This document shows, piece after piece, positions 11,638-23,542 of a DNA stretch of 64,000 bases. The DNA is taken from the NCBI GenBank assembly GCA_001466705.2, contig LATX02000211.1, positions 992,001-1,056,000 on the forward strand. The letters are read 5' to 3'. The DNA is from Moniliophthora roreri (lineage: Eukaryota > Basidiomycota > Agaricomycetes > Agaricales > Marasmiaceae). Made by a program: the position numbers and the translations under genes. The notes beneath the pieces were generated by a model. That model was not told where the DNA came from. It worked only from the letters and a program-made list of their open reading frames with translations, and searched no databases. Each line of letters starts with the position of its first letter. Position 1 is the first letter of the stretch.

Positions 11638-14092
11638 GGCAGCTTCACCACCCATGTTGGCCAAATCCTCCTGTTGTTGATTTCCATCGAATAAAGCAGC
11701 TGTTTCTTCGAGTGTCCGACCTAAGAGGTATAAGCGGATGATGAGTTTGAAAACACGAAGGAATTACCTTTGGTTTCGACGATACACGTGACAACAAATA
11801 CAAGTTCGATGATGAGCCAGCCGCAGTAGACAACATAATACCTAGAATTCTATCAGAAAATGCTGGACTTGTCTCGATAGTTAACTTACCACCAGCCTAA
11901 AGAGGCGAGAGCCCATGGGTTACAAACTGTCCTGTCGAGTTAGTGAACTTCACGTAGACCAGAATTCTGAAAACGTACATTGGTTGAAAGCCACGGTCAA
12001 AAAAACGGTCAGATTCTGATTATGAGGGCTTCAGATTAGCCCCATCGGCAGACGACAATGCAACTAGTACAGACCATGACTGCAAAGCCTTTCGCTCTTA
12101 TTCTTTATGGAATATCAATCAGTGAAATTCGTCCATAAGGGAACATAGGACTCACCTATACGGGAGGATTTCGAGGGTATAAGCGACGAGCATGGGGGAA
12201 TATGCAATATCATAGAAGAAGTAGTAGATGAAAATGAGTGGGATAGTGGCTAAATTGACCGTTGACGTTGGATCATCCTTTTTTAAGGAGCAAATGTATG
12301 CTTACCTTTCGCTGCAGCTGTCTTTTGTAGCTCATTAAAAAGAGCTTCAGTGACTGTCCAAAGTCCAAAAGCTTGGAGAACGCTGAGGATGAAACCACCG
12401 GCGATTGAAGGAGAGTTAACTTACAAAAGAGCATTCCCGCTGTCGAAACAATGAACAGTGGCCTCCGTCCAACCCAGTCAACGAGTAGAGACGCAGAATA
12501 CGCGACCAACAAATTGAACACTTGTAGCCCTCCATTTATTGCGGCCTTGGTTTCGGTGGTTCGAATCCCAACGCCTTCGAGGACTAGGTTTATATAGTAT
12601 GAGACGAGTCCATTGCCGCTGTGAAGACACATCAGTCAGGTGACGTCACTTCGTCCACGTCATTCCTACCTCCATTGCGAGAAGCACGCGATAGCGATGA
12701 TTATTCTCATACGCTTTCGGTTACCAGGCGTCGAGAACAATGACATGAACGACGTGCTCTTGTTGACCTCTTCCTCCATTCTAATGGCATGCCGGATCTG
12801 AGCAAGCTCAAAGACTACCAGAGGGTCTCGCTCATCGCCACAATTAGCGTGGTATTTTGCAAGGATACGAGCTGCTTTTCCCTCCTGTAGTCCATAGTGA
12901 GCCAGAAATCTCTGCTGAAAATGAGATATTTAATGGACACGAACCATGCCTCTAGAAACAAGGTATCGCGGGCTCTCCGGCGTGAACCTGTCGAACCGTG
13001 ATTTGAGTTCGCAAGCCAATTTCTATAGCAGATTCAGGACGTACCATATTAAGCATACTTGTAGCAAAGGCACGCCGGCCTGTACCAATGTTGGTACTCG
13101 CCAGGACCAATTAGTTCCTTCCATATGTTGGAACGAACCAAAGCATATCTAATAACGAAAACAGTCAAAAGTCGGGTTCTTGGTCGTAGGGGACAACTTA
13201 CCCATGCAGCTAAAACGCTGCCAAAGTACCTGGGATGCCTTGAATACGCTGAATTATAACTATCGAAGAAGGCACTTACCAACTTGAGTTGTAAAGAGAT
13301 GTTATTTTACCACGCTGAAGCGAAAATAGTTCAGAGGAGAAGCAATCCAATGTCTCGTGAAAACTAACCTGAGTAGGGTATGAAAGTTCGATGAGAAGAA
13401 GCGGCGCAGCATTCGTACAGAATGTGAGACCGAAACCAACTGAAAAACGCGTCAATTTTGCATGCAAATAGTCCCAACAGACTTGCCACTTACTGATAGC
13501 TCTGGCGGCAATGAACATCTTCACTGTTGGTGCAGTGAATTGCATTGCAACTCCCGCCAGCATTATGATGGATCCAAGGAACAGAGCGGCACGCCTTCCG
13601 AGATAGTCTGAGGCAAATGGCGTGAAGGGAAGACCCTATACATCAAGTTTGAGAATGTCTATACACAATTCAAAAAAATAGCGCACAATAAATCCACCTA
13701 TATTCTGTGCAGAGTTTATTATACCTGGATAGCGAGTCAACAAACATTATACGGACCCGAATTCTGGAACGTACCGAGAGTCTTTCCTGTCGGGTGGCCA
13801 AAAAAATTCTGCCAATCGGGCAAAATTTGTAGCCCTAAAAAGATGTGAGTAGTGCGGGATGATAGCAATAGCCTTTGCGCGTACCATTAATTAGGGATGA
13901 ATCGATGCCATTCACTACAGCGGTCAACAGTGGCAAAGCGAGGCAGAGATTGAGGATCAATATCCCTGGTGGAGCCGTCGTGAGCGACCGTGTAACCCCA
14001 AAGCTGGTGAAGGACTCACCGCGATTCCTCCACCAATAACCTCTATAGATAAAGTCTACTATTGTCCACTCTGGAACCTGTCGCGGCGCCAT
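11446..14092 (-). CDS. MFS sugar transporter (hexose/lactose-permease type)
   Basis: A multi-exon sugar porter of the major facilitator superfamily, expected to have 12 membrane segments in the plasma membrane. The first exons are 14092-14020, 13965-13885, 13834-13775, 13724-13687, 13635-13494 and 13439-13369, all in phase. They read through NGIDSSLING, the family motif DYLGRRAA after the second helix, LSYPTQRGK, the PESPRYLVSRGM motif after helix 6 and VDWVGRRPLF in the second half. The C-terminal part has VETKGRTLEE, the PETKG-like end motif. The cytosolic tail contains a (Thr-Met) repeat from a CATCGT microsatellite. All introns examined had canonical ends, so the gene appears intact. It sits tail to tail with the amylase gene (113 bp), which suggests a carbohydrate-use neighbourhood, although the substrate cannot be told from sequence. 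Confidence 0.85.
11608..11637 (+). repeat. (CATCGT)5 coding microsatellite
   Basis: Five perfect 6-bp units inside the last exon of the sugar transporter. On the coding strand they give an alternating Thr-Met run in the cytosolic tail. Unit number changes would keep the frame. Confidence 0.9.
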
Positions 14093-16653
14093 GTCCGACC
14101 TTGGTTATCGGGCGTCCGATATTCCTTCGCGTAGAATACTAAAGGAGGAGCTGGGGAAGACCCGATACCAAGTAGAAAATGGTGTTCATATACGAAAGTC
14201 TATTACTACCGTCCCTGATATGTCACCTTGGGACATGAGACCAAGATTCAAGATCCCTAGTCCGAGATGGAAGTAGACACAGCATGGATGCTCCGTAACG
14301 TGAGTAAAGGGGGCGCTCTGGGGCTGCAGTGCGGGGTAACTTCTGGAACCCGGATGCATGAGGGACGAAAATCTAGTAATTATGGATCACGGTATCTGAG
14401 GGTGTCGCACTGATTTCCGAAAACAGTATAAGCCGCCATTAATTTGTATCATCAACGGTTAATGCTCGGGATGGGATAGGTCAGTCGCAAAGGATACGAA
14501 CTGAAGGGTGCTTACTCTGATGCCTTTGAAACAGATATACGTGCAAAAAAGTCTTGTGGAACAGTTTAACAAATACGACCTAGTGCTTAAACCATGCTGT
14601 TATCTCTGAAGACGTGTAAGGCATCCTTACCATAGAAATCGAGTTACACGGGAAAACTTCGCAGAAATTATTTACGTCTGGTCCGGAAAATTAAGTTGTC
14701 TATTTGAAAGGATCAGTGAGGCCATGGGACAATTTTGGAGACGAAGACGAACTTTGAGAACCGAGAGCTCCCCAACCACTTGCTCAGCTTCCCATCGATA
14801 GTATTCTTCCTCATTGCACCGTAAAAGGGATTTGTTACATGTACTTCCTGTCCTTCTTGATTCCATCGATTACACTAGTAAGCAAGTTGTCCGGCCCTAC
14901 GGGGAAGCGGTAAGTCTAGGTGAGAGCGTTTCAAAAGCCCCAGATCTTTGGGTGTCCTTGTCTGCTTTCTGCCAAGCTTCCTACCCCCTTTGATACGTCG
15001 TTCGCTAGACATGTATCAAGAGTCAGGAAACGCCACAAACGAATGAGCAAGCATTGATGCAGCTTCACCCAACATCAGTCGGGTAGCGATGGCCAGCCAC
15101 GCCGCCGGGGGCCGAAACTCAGAACTGTAAGGTAGAGCTCATCGAGACCTCATATAACCGAGAATCACGGAGCTAAGGAGCTTTCAGCCATCATATTTCT
15201 TCAGGTCCTCTAGAGGCGGGTTGCTATGAAGAAGTAAAATCATCGCTGAGTGGCAGGTCTGGGTCTAGCGTCCTGTCGCCGTTGGTGGGAAGAAAACCAT
15301 TTGCGGGACGCCAGCACTAATATTGATTCCAGCAGCAAATTAATTAAGCGACGGCTTCAGCCGGTTGGATTTCGGTAGGTCCAGCTCGTGAAACGCCGTA
15401 CTTGAGACGAGAAGCTGAAAAGACGCTAAGAAGAGGAAGACATCAAGAGAGGGACAAGGGACATTGGATTGCCACCGACTCTTCGCATATAGGCACGTCT
15501 CCTTAATATGCAAAGAATTGAATACCAGGAACATCAAAGATAAAAAATCCATCAAAGTGGACGGGAAAAGATGAAGGGAACCTTTAAGATGGTGCTTCAC
15601 ATTGTAGTAAGAGTGGTCGTGAAGATCATCCTCCCCATCTGAACAAAGCAAGAACACTAATCCAAACTCGTCTTCTCCAACTTATGAAATCGGGTTCCCA
15701 AGTTGTCGTCGCGCAGCATCAGATGTGATATTGATCGTAGGGAGTGAGGAGGCACGTAAATCGCAGTTTGACTTTGAGGGTCATCATGGGCCGTGAACGG
15801 CGATGATATCGGCGGATGTGCGAGTCATGTCATTCCTCGATACGCCGAGCCATGCAGCTCCTGAATGTAGCTCAACGGGGGAAATGGGATGGGGTGGATT
15901 CCGTGAGGGCTGTTGAGAGTAGATAGAATCGAAGAGCAGGTCGATCAAGGCCCAAAGGAACGGACGGAAATTGAAGGGAGGGACAGACAGAGGTCGCGTA
16001 ACCGCATTATGCCAGATACTGCGGTGTGTGAAGCAAGTCTCTAGAATAGTAAAGATATGAAGAGAGAAGAAACGACATTGAAGATGGGAGCATGTCGCAC
16101 CTAGTCAATTGTCATCATTTATCTGCTACTCTTCCAGGTCTTCTCGTTCAAACTGCGCTCTAGATCTGACCGGAAGGGCATGTCAATCAGCGGCATAGAA
16201 TATTTTCAGCTATCCGAACCACAACGCATCATTGTGGGGCTGGACAGATGTCCATATTAACAACATCTGGCAGACAGGATTCCGGCCTTCATTATCTCTT
16301 GAATCTCGCAGGGAATGTATGATACTTGTGGAAGTCTGACATTCATTTGGATAGGATGGTGACAGTGATGAAAGATGCGAGGACACGGTGCCGAGGAAAA
16401 GGTATGTGTATAAATTGTAAATGCTACTGCGCTACACCACCCGATTAGAACGTCGACTGGACGTATAACGCTTCTCATTAACAGGCGGGTTGGATGTAAT
16501 AGAAGTCGTAGAAGTAGATGTGGTATCGAGAAGAGTTTGAAGTCTGAAGTCATGATAGCTGCCAATAACGTAACGATAAGTTGAAAATGTCCATGACAGA
16601 GGGGCGTAATCTAAAAAGAGGTATAATCGGAATCCATTACCCTAGTCAAGTAC
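14093..16653. other. 2.5-kb region without a supported gene
   Basis: This is the longest gene-free stretch in the GC-balanced part of the window. The few ORFs above 60 codons (minus strand 14672-14866, 15340-15657, 16257-16565) show no recognisable motif, no splice-supported extension and no homology to neighbours that I can see. It contains the upstream region of the transporter at its left side and the 3' side of the KRE9-like gene at its right. A long non-coding transcript cannot be excluded or shown. Confidence 0.4.
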
Positions 16654-17568
16654 TCAAAGCAAGATAGCAATGACTATGCCAGCAGCAATACTGACAGCAC
16701 CAAACTTGGTAGTTATCGAAGCGGTGGCGCTGTTTGAGGAAGTAGCAGAGGCCTTTGCTCCCGTTGAGCTGGCAGCCGGCCTTTGACTGTACATCGTAAT
16801 GATCAGAGATGAGAAGCATCATGAAAGCGAAGAATCTCAGGTATTCACCTAATAGTCTGTGTAGTGGCTGCGGCAGAGGGTACCGCCCCCGTTGGAGGCG
16901 AAGGCTGGGAGCCACTGCTAGATGGTGCAGAAGGGGCGAACGACATGTTTTTGTCAACACAACTATCCTGGTCTGTATCGGGGAAAATTAATCAGTGAGA
17001 AAAGTATGGTGAGACATGGGCTGTACCCACTGCCTGGCTGAACAACGACTGGAGCCGTCACGCTAGTGCTTCCAGTGTTATCGCGGAGAAGAAAAACTAT
17101 TTTTTGTTCTACAAGAGCTTGTGAGCGACGAGCTTGATGTATTGAAGGCAACGATAACGAACTGCTAGGAACATCTACAGTCCAACTGAACGAGGATCCA
17201 TTCTGCTGGTCGAATCGTTTCAAAGCAGGACCGTCAAAGTTGTTGCCATCTTGAAGACTCTATAGAGAGATGTCAAGTAGGCTGGGAGACGTTCCACAGG
17301 TAAGAGAGGTGCTCCTTACGAGGAAATAAGGCGCTATAAAGGAGTCGGAATGATTCTATACGTTCAGAGAAAGCAACGTCGTACCAGTTCCGCCGGTCCA
17401 GCTCAACATGACTGGTTGACAGGTTACCAAGTTTGTCCTGTCGAGGGCCAGTGAGCAAAGATTCATCGAACTGAGAAGGCTGTCTTACGGGGTATTCATG
17501 GTGATCTGGGCGAAGACACCTGGAAGAGCTTGAAGAGCAAGAGCAGCGATAGCGAGAGAGTACTTCAT
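16654..17568 (-). CDS. Secreted KRE9/KNH-domain protein, GPI-anchored (copy 1)
   Basis: The start at 17568 gives a clean signal peptide (MKYSLAIAALALQALPGVFA) followed by QITMNTP, the usual beginning of the fungal KRE9/KNH1 N-terminal Ig-like domain. Following exons contain CQPVMLSWTGG, SLQDGNNFDGPAL and a strand-rich part ending VTAPVVVQPGSG. The C-terminal third is Ser/Thr/Ala/Pro-rich and ends in a hydrophobic segment (FGAVSIAAGIVIAILL) preceded by small residues, a typical GPI-attachment signal. It is therefore expected at the outer plasma membrane or cell wall. The gene has several short introns. It has a paralog just upstream at 18383-19268. The domain call rests on pattern recognition; no enzymatic function is implied. 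Confidence 0.72.
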
Positions 17569-17614
17569 CACTGCACAAAAGCGAAGAGCGGAAAAAGGAG
17601 GTTGGTATCAAGCA

Positions 17615-17640
17615 AGAGAGAGAGAGAGAGAGAGAGAGAG
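17615..17640 (+). repeat. (AG)13 dinucleotide microsatellite
   Basis: Thirteen uninterrupted AG units (CT on the coding strand) in the 5' leader region of the copy-1 KRE9-like gene, 47 bp upstream of its ATG. Pyrimidine tracts of this kind often lie near fungal transcription start sites. Confidence 0.9.
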
Positions 17641-17651
17641 GCCTACCAACG

Positions 17652-17666
17652 GTTTATATATATATA
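17652..17666 (-). promoter_or_regulatory. Candidate TATA box of the copy-1 KRE9-like gene
   Basis: On the minus strand the sequence reads TATATATATATAAACC about 85-95 bp upstream of the ATG at 17568. The CT tract lies between it and the start codon. Position and sequence fit a TATA element, but no transcript data support it. Confidence 0.4.
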
Positions 17667-17668
17667 CG

Positions 17669-18382
17669 TTTTGCCGTAAGATTACTCTAGTAACAGGTTC
17701 GTCTTCGAAGCCTGTCGCTCGCGAATCGGACAATGGCTCCGATGATCAAGGCGAATTATCTCCTATGTAGAGGAATGCTAGAGTTCGTTAACCGACATTT
17801 GGGAAACGTGCCCAAACTCACCAAGACGCTCATGCGCCACCTGCCCTGTCGATGTCTTGTTGCTCTTTTTGTGATCATTGGGCGCTAGGTGTATCCAAAA
17901 AGCCAATTAAACACCGGATGCGGTTCGTTAGTTCCTTCGACGTGATCTGTCACTTTGATAACCCATTCCTATTCTTGCAAGATCCATGCAAGAGCGAAAA
18001 GGTTTCGCTCTTGGACAGCAAGGACTTGGAAGTGACAGTGAGGAGGTAATGATGTGACGCGACATGACGTCTAGAATGCATTCTGCCTGACTAATGTCTC
18101 TGGGCTTTCATTGCGGCCGTCGTCATGATAACTATAATCTAGGGTAACCCAACTGAGTGTTGTATGAGCGAGTACCTTCACTGTCCAGTGTCAAAACGCC
18201 AGTTACTAGCTGTATTAGAGTAAAGGAAGTGACAAGTACTTATTCATACGAAACACCACAAGAAACGAGCGACAGTGACTGTAATGAGCCAGATAGGTGA
18301 GCGTAGTAAAAGTTTGTGACTGCAAATCAAAAGGAAAACAAAAAAGTAGAGACTGTCCGACTACTGTTCCTAGAATTTTTGC
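17669..18382. other. Intergenic region between the two KRE9-like genes
   Basis: About 700 bases with promoter sequence for copy 1 and the 3' side of copy 2. No ORF or RNA gene could be supported. Confidence 0.4.
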
Positions 18383-19268
18383 TTATGCAAGGAGAGCGAG
18401 AAGGGCAGCACCAATGAGACCAGCAGCACCCATCTGTGCGCCAGTAGCGGAAGCAGCGTTAGAGGTGTTGGCAGGACCAGATGTTTGGCTACTAGTAGTA
18501 GTGGGTCGGTTGGAACCACCGCTAGTGGTAGGGGTGCTGCCGGCGGAACCGCCAGTGGGAGCAGCAGTGCTGCCTGCACCGGTGCTGGTAGGTTGACCGG
18601 TTCCACCAGTGTTGGCTCCACCGCCAGAGATGCTAGGTGATTGACCGACGCAACTGGTCGAGACTGTTGGAGTAAATAGTAAGGCGGAGCGGAGGCTAAC
18701 AAATGATTAATACGTACTACCCGGCTGAACGGTAACGGCAGCGGTTTGGCTGGTAGCACCATTGCTGTCACGGAGAAGGAAACCAATGCTGGTACCTAGT
18801 GGCGAACCCTTCAATCTCACGTTCCACGATAACGGAAAAGAGAGCAAAACACACCAGCTTGGTAATTGACCTCCCACGTTAAAGCAGTTCCATTCTGCTC
18901 AGGGAATTGGAAGAGAGCGGGACCACTGGGGTTATTACCGTCTTGAACGCTCTGTGGAGGACAGGGATGAGAATGAAACAAGACTACGCGAGTGCTGCGG
19001 AACATACGATGAAATATGGTGCTGATGACAGATTTATTTTTTCAGACTTGTTGAAAGAGCAGAAACAAGGTACATACCCTGTCCTCCAGTCCATGTGAGT
19101 TGTAAGGGTTGGCAAACCACAGGGTTGGAACTGGGGAGAAATTATATGTGAGTGGGCTTGTTTGAGTGGAAAGGGTAGATGATAAGTTTACGGAGTGTTG
19201 AGGGTGACTTGGGCGAGGGCACCGGCGAGGAGGGAGAGCGCAGCAAGTGGAATGGCAATGGCTTTCAT
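18383..19268 (-). CDS. Secreted KRE9/KNH-domain protein, GPI-anchored (copy 2)
   Basis: Paralog of the gene at 16654-17568, in the same orientation. The start at 19268 gives a signal peptide (MKAIAIPLAALSLLAGALA) and then QVTLNTP. Later exons contain CQPLQLTWTGG, SVQDGNNPSGPAL and a segment ending AAVTVQPGSS. The tail is Gly/Ser/Thr-rich and ends in AAGLIGAALLALLA, a short GPI-type hydrophobic end. Exon order and motifs match copy 1, so the pair probably arose by tandem duplication followed by divergence of the linker. Expected at the cell surface. The first donor lies immediately after the TLNTP codons, as in copy 1, and all exons share short introns. Confidence 0.72.
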
Positions 19269-19658
19269 GTCGACGTGGAAGAGGTTGAGAAGACGACAGT
19301 ACAAAGGGAACGGGTTTTCACTTATTTATCACACGGCTGTTTGGTTCGTCCCAAACAAACCCCATCACGCGCTTGCTTGCCAACCGATTACCAGGCCGCT
19401 CCTCTCCTTCATATATCATATATAACTTGTCCGATTACTTGGCCAAAAAAACTCGCATTGAAATACGCTTTTTAAAATTACATCTTTGTACATTATTCAG
19501 TCGAAAACGAAAATCACAAAGGTTGAGCATATACCATGCCAAGAAAAAGGAACGTCAGGAAACGGATTCCATCTTCCCACTCCAAAAAATCAAAAAAAAA
19601 AAAATTCCCCTTATCAGGACGTCCGCACGGTCACAGTCGCATGGAGGTCCCACTGCGA

Positions 19659-20648
19659 TCATTCCTGTATCACAATATCGGCCGCAAGAGCAAAATGATC
19701 ACTGATGAACCTCCCCCCTTGATCTCGAGCTCCCCTCCCAAGGATATCCGGATGCGTCACATAGAAACTCCTATGAGGCGTATACAGAAATTTGTCCATC
19801 CGCGATTTCGGAAAGTACAAGTCACTGGGTTTGTTTATCTGGAATCCCCACGTGTACCCTTCCTCGGCACTTTTGTATCTCGTAGGGTCAATAGCATCCG
19901 CCAAACCAACATCATCCACCTGCTGCTCCGAATCCGCATCAAACGCATTCAGATCACCTCCTATGATCCCACCATCGCACCCTTTGCTCTCGTCCAACAG
20001 GAATGAAGCACAGAGCTGCAGCTGTTCTCTTCTGCAGGCCTCCCCGTCGCGGTTCGACTCTAGATGCGTGTTGATGACCCGGATCAGCTTGTAAGGTTGG
20101 GTCTCCGACTCATCTCGACCGGCATGCATCCTAATGTCGACCATGATCGCTGTCCTATATCCACGCGACATGCGATACTCTAGCATGGCAGCACGCTTCA
20201 CCTGCACGGATCGATGAACAAGGGTAATGTTTCCAAACCCATGAGGGTACGGCCACTTGAGATGGTCCAACGGGGTGACATAAAAGTATTTCTGCACCCA
20301 AGGATTCATCTTGACCGTCTTCAATGCCTTTGCATGAATCTCTTGTAGGAGAATGATACAAGGCGGCGCAGGCTCGCCTACATCTTCGCGCAAGACCTCA
20401 AAGGCAGCCTCGAGTCGTTCCATGACATTGTGCGACTCAAAATCAACATTCCATGTATAGATGGGGAGTTCTTTTTGCGGCGGTAAGACAAAGGAATGGT
20501 TACACTGGTGTTTGAGGTTTACTTTCTTCCAGTCGTCCCCAGTCTTGCTGTAGCGATACATGTTGAGCGGCCACAGGCGATTCTGGGTAACTGGGGCATG
20601 AGGGTCCACGTTACTGCGGTCTTCACCAGGTTGCATTACGTGCATCAT
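19659..20648 (-). CDS. Endonuclease/exonuclease/phosphatase (EEP) family protein, TDP2-like
   Basis: One uninterrupted exon of 329 codons. Conserved EEP motifs appear in order: YTWNVDF (Asn), ILLQEIHA (metal-binding Glu, about residue 101), NTHLESNRD (about 195), GGDLNAFD (about 230) and SDHFAL (terminal Asp-His pair, about 317). Length and motif wording resemble the tyrosyl-DNA phosphodiesterase 2 branch and related fungal proteins, which remove 5' adducts or hydrolyse phosphodiesters with Mg2+. The family is secure, but the substrate is not. No signal peptide is seen. The start has two adjacent Met codons close together (MMHVM), and the first is used here. The absence of introns contrasts with most neighbours. 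Confidence 0.8.
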   Translation of the reverse strand: MMHVMQPGEDRSNVDPHAPVTQNRLWPLNMYRYSKTGDDWKKVNLKHQCNHSFVLPPQKELPIYTWNVDFESHNVMERLEAAFEVLREDVGEPAPPCIILLQEIHAKALKTVKMNPWVQKYFYVTPLDHLKWPYPHGFGNITLVHRSVQVKRAAMLEYRMSRGYRTAIMVDIRMHAGRDESETQPYKLIRVINTHLESNRDGEACRREQLQLCASFLLDESKGCDGGIIGGDLNAFDADSEQQVDDVGLADAIDPTRYKSAEEGYTWGFQINKPSDLYFPKSRMDKFLYTPHRSFYVTHPDILGRGARDQGGRFISDHFALAADIVIQE

Positions 20649-21384
20649 AGAATCGTATATGTTCGGGTATGGTATGGAAAGGAATAATGGTATATGAATG
20701 CTCGGCGTGTGTCTCGACGTCGGTTAGTCGACTACGGGTCGTTCGATGTCTTGAATGCACGACGATAGCAGGTTGTCTTCGCGTGAGGGATAATTTTTTC
20801 GAGAGGTAATGGAAATCTGAAGGAGGATCTGAGCGTGAGACCAAAGGCAAGGGAAGAACGTGTGCTGGGGCGTTGTTTCTCCAAAGCCTTCTTATAAGCC
20901 TCATTGAATCCTTTGTAGGTCCAGATCGATCGTCGAGGAAAGCAAGAAAAAAAAGTATAAAAAGGCACCGCCGATAGATATATAAATGGCCTCATGGGCG
21001 TCAAAAACGGCTCTACATCCGCCAGAAATCTTGCAATCGTCCAATGAAATACCCAGGTCTTGCATCACGAGTCCAGCCTTCTCATACACGAGGCAGTATT
21101 TTGCGCCCACAAAGCAACAAGGTATGATACCCATGTTTCTGCGAAAACTCTGATGAGTCATACCTTGCTTCCATACATGAGCGAAAAGTTGGCGAAAAAG
21201 AACTTGATGGAGAGGCACATCAACTGACGCGTAGATCGAACAATGGCTCTTTCAGCACTCGCTGTACCCCAAAAATTTTCACCCTGTAACATGGAAAACG
21301 CGTTCCTGCAATAAATGAGTTTCAGAGATAGCCGTTATATAATGTACAGTCTCCAAAAAAAACACGCCGTTGCCTCGCCAAAGC
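20649..21384. other. Intergenic region, no gene supported
   Basis: About 735 bases between the EEP gene and the 3' end of the first ERp38 gene. Minus-strand ORFs at 20623-20904 and 20901-21218 have no recognisable motif and overlap each other. They are probably 5' leader or promoter sequence of the EEP gene. Confidence 0.4.
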
Positions 21385-23280
21385 CTAGAGCTCTGCAGTA
21401 TCCTTGCGAATAGTATCCTCCACCTCCTCCTTCTTCTGCTCTGCGAACGACCGGAGAATGTTGGTCTTGGTCTTAATTTCGTCAAGTTTGGACGGTGACA
21501 GGCTTCGCTTTTTCAGGATGGCCTCCAATCTGATAAGTTCGTATGACCAGTTCCGAAGGCGTCGAAAGGGATTTTTGTAGCCGCATAACACCCGCGGACC
21601 ATGAATAAATTAAAAAATTTGACCATATCGAGAATTGGAGAACAGGCGCCAGAAAAAAAGTTAAAATCGTCAACGAAGACGGAAATAACGCGAAAAGTGT
21701 ACATCAGTAAATGAATTAAGCGCCGAAGTAATTCATTCGTACCGCTTGGTTTCTTTCTCGAGGTATTCCTCGGAACCATTGACAACCTTCTCCATGACTC
21801 GCAAGTAGTGTTTTGAGGCATCTCCGACGGTAGAAGCGAGGGTCAGTGCCTCCTTGTAGACTGCATCCCTTGCATCCGCCGTAGCGACAAAGAACTTGGT
21901 GGCGAGGGCGTCAAATTCGGGAACGAGGCCGGCCTGCATATCGATGGAACAAATGAGTATTAGCTGAGCGCTCCTCGGGTAAATCGGTTACATACCTCAT
22001 CGTTGAGGCCACCTCCGACAGCACGATGAGTACCACACTTTTCATTGAGGAAGTTGACAAAGTCAGCCTCAGATCGCCCGCTCACATAATCGATAGGCTC
22101 TTTGCTACCCTTGGGGAAGAACTTGATTGTCGGGAAACCAGTAATGCCATATCTCTGGGCAATGTCTTTGTTCTTCTTGTCATCGGCGTCAACATTGGCC
22201 ACGATGCACTGAATCAATCACTTAGTATGTACCGTCCGAGCCAACATGATCGATCATCGCTTACGCTGCTTTCTTCCTTGAAGGTGTTGCCGACTGGGCT
22301 GAAATTGAGCCAAGCATCTAAAAGTGGAGCAGATCAAACAAACCTTTCTCATAAGCAGGTTTCATGGCCTTGCAGTGTCCACACCAGGGCGCCTGCAGGT
22401 GTGATTAGAAAGCGCGCTAAACACGGGGGAAATATATCGCACCGTAAAGGTAACGAGAACGTCTTTTGAATCATCCTACAAAAAAATCAGCATATGGAAC
22501 TAAAGGCTAGAGCCTCGACTCACCAAAGCGACCTCGTCGAAGGTATGAACATCAAGGATGAGATAGTCGGGCGGGGGAGGAGGCTTAATATTCGACTTGA
22601 CGTTCGATTTCTTGGACACACTATAACCGCATTCAATGAGGTGAGTAATTGACAGTGTATTGGGACTCACAATCCAGCCAACCCATCAATATCGCGGCTG
22701 CCCTCAAAGGACTCGTCCTTTCCGTCGGCGGAGAACCACTTCAATGCTTAACGATACAAAGGTGTTAAAGAACACGTTATAAGTGAAGCTAGGAGGCCAG
22801 AATGGAACTTACTGGGGTAGCCTGTCACACCGTACTTCTGCGCAAGATCCTTTCCGACACCGTCAGCATCTATTTTTGCGATGTAGACTTTGTCTTTGGC
22901 ATGTGCGAATGCATCTCCGAGTTGCTCATATGTAGGTGCAAGATTCTACAGGGACCAAACTATCAGACACGTCCACACTCCGTGCCACGGCAGCACGACA
23001 ACAAACCTTGCAATGACCACTGCAAAAGTCACAATCTTGAATTAACACGCAGCAAAAGCATGTCATGGTTGTACGACTCACCACCAGGGAGCGAAGCTAA
23101 AGCAGCAATGTCAGCCAAAGGACAAGGCACAACAAGCGTAATGGTTGCTCACAATTCCACTAATCCCGGCTTTCCCTTCCCGACGACGTCATCCCAGTTC
23201 TCTGGAGAGAGATCTATGACATTAGAGGCAGAAACGCCTGCTATTATTGCAGCACCGAAAAGACAAAACGAGAGTCTCAT
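21385..23280 (-). CDS. ER protein disulfide isomerase, ERp38 type (two thioredoxin domains plus ERp29 domain)
   Basis: The start at 23280 gives a signal peptide (MRLSFCLFGAAIIAGVSA) and the first thioredoxin domain beginning NVIDLSPENWDDVV. The first active site is split by an intron and reads FAPWCGHCK. The second thioredoxin domain (ILDVHTFDEV) has APWCGHCKAMKPAY, then CIVANVDADDKKN and GFPTIKFFPKG. The C-terminal ERp29-like helical domain follows (LVPEFDALATKF, KHYLRVMEKVV) and the protein ends KDTAEL. The C-terminal TAEL resembles a relaxed ER retrieval tetrapeptide. It is expected to form and rearrange disulfides in the ER lumen. Many short introns have canonical ends and consistent phase. 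A diverged tandem paralog follows at 23543-25269. Confidence 0.87.
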
Positions 23281-23542
23281 GATGGTATGAAAGGGAATTT
23301 TTGGATTCTCCCAGCGTCAAGTAGTGACTTTTTGATACTTGTCGGCGGTACTGACGTGGAAGTAAACCTTATCTTTGTAAACCTTGTCTTTGTCAGCGCT
23401 CCAACAGCGCTCGGTCGCCCACGCTTTTTGTGTACCGACTTCCGTTCGGTATCGAGAGAGAATCAAGTCCTCAAAGATGTGAAGCGGCAAGAACCAATAA
23501 ATGCATTATGTATTTAAGCCTAACGTGCATGTAGCTCTGTAT

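Noticed and set aside
12541..12590. A GGTTCGAATCCC string resembling a tRNA T-arm
   Set aside because: It lies inside the sugar transporter exon, where the minus strand reads VGIRTTETKA, a family-conserved stretch. No matching acceptor stem or anticodon arm was found around it.
20623..21218. Two overlapping minus-strand ORFs upstream of the EEP gene
   Set aside because: No motif, no splice link to the EEP gene, and mixed codon composition. More likely leader or promoter sequence.
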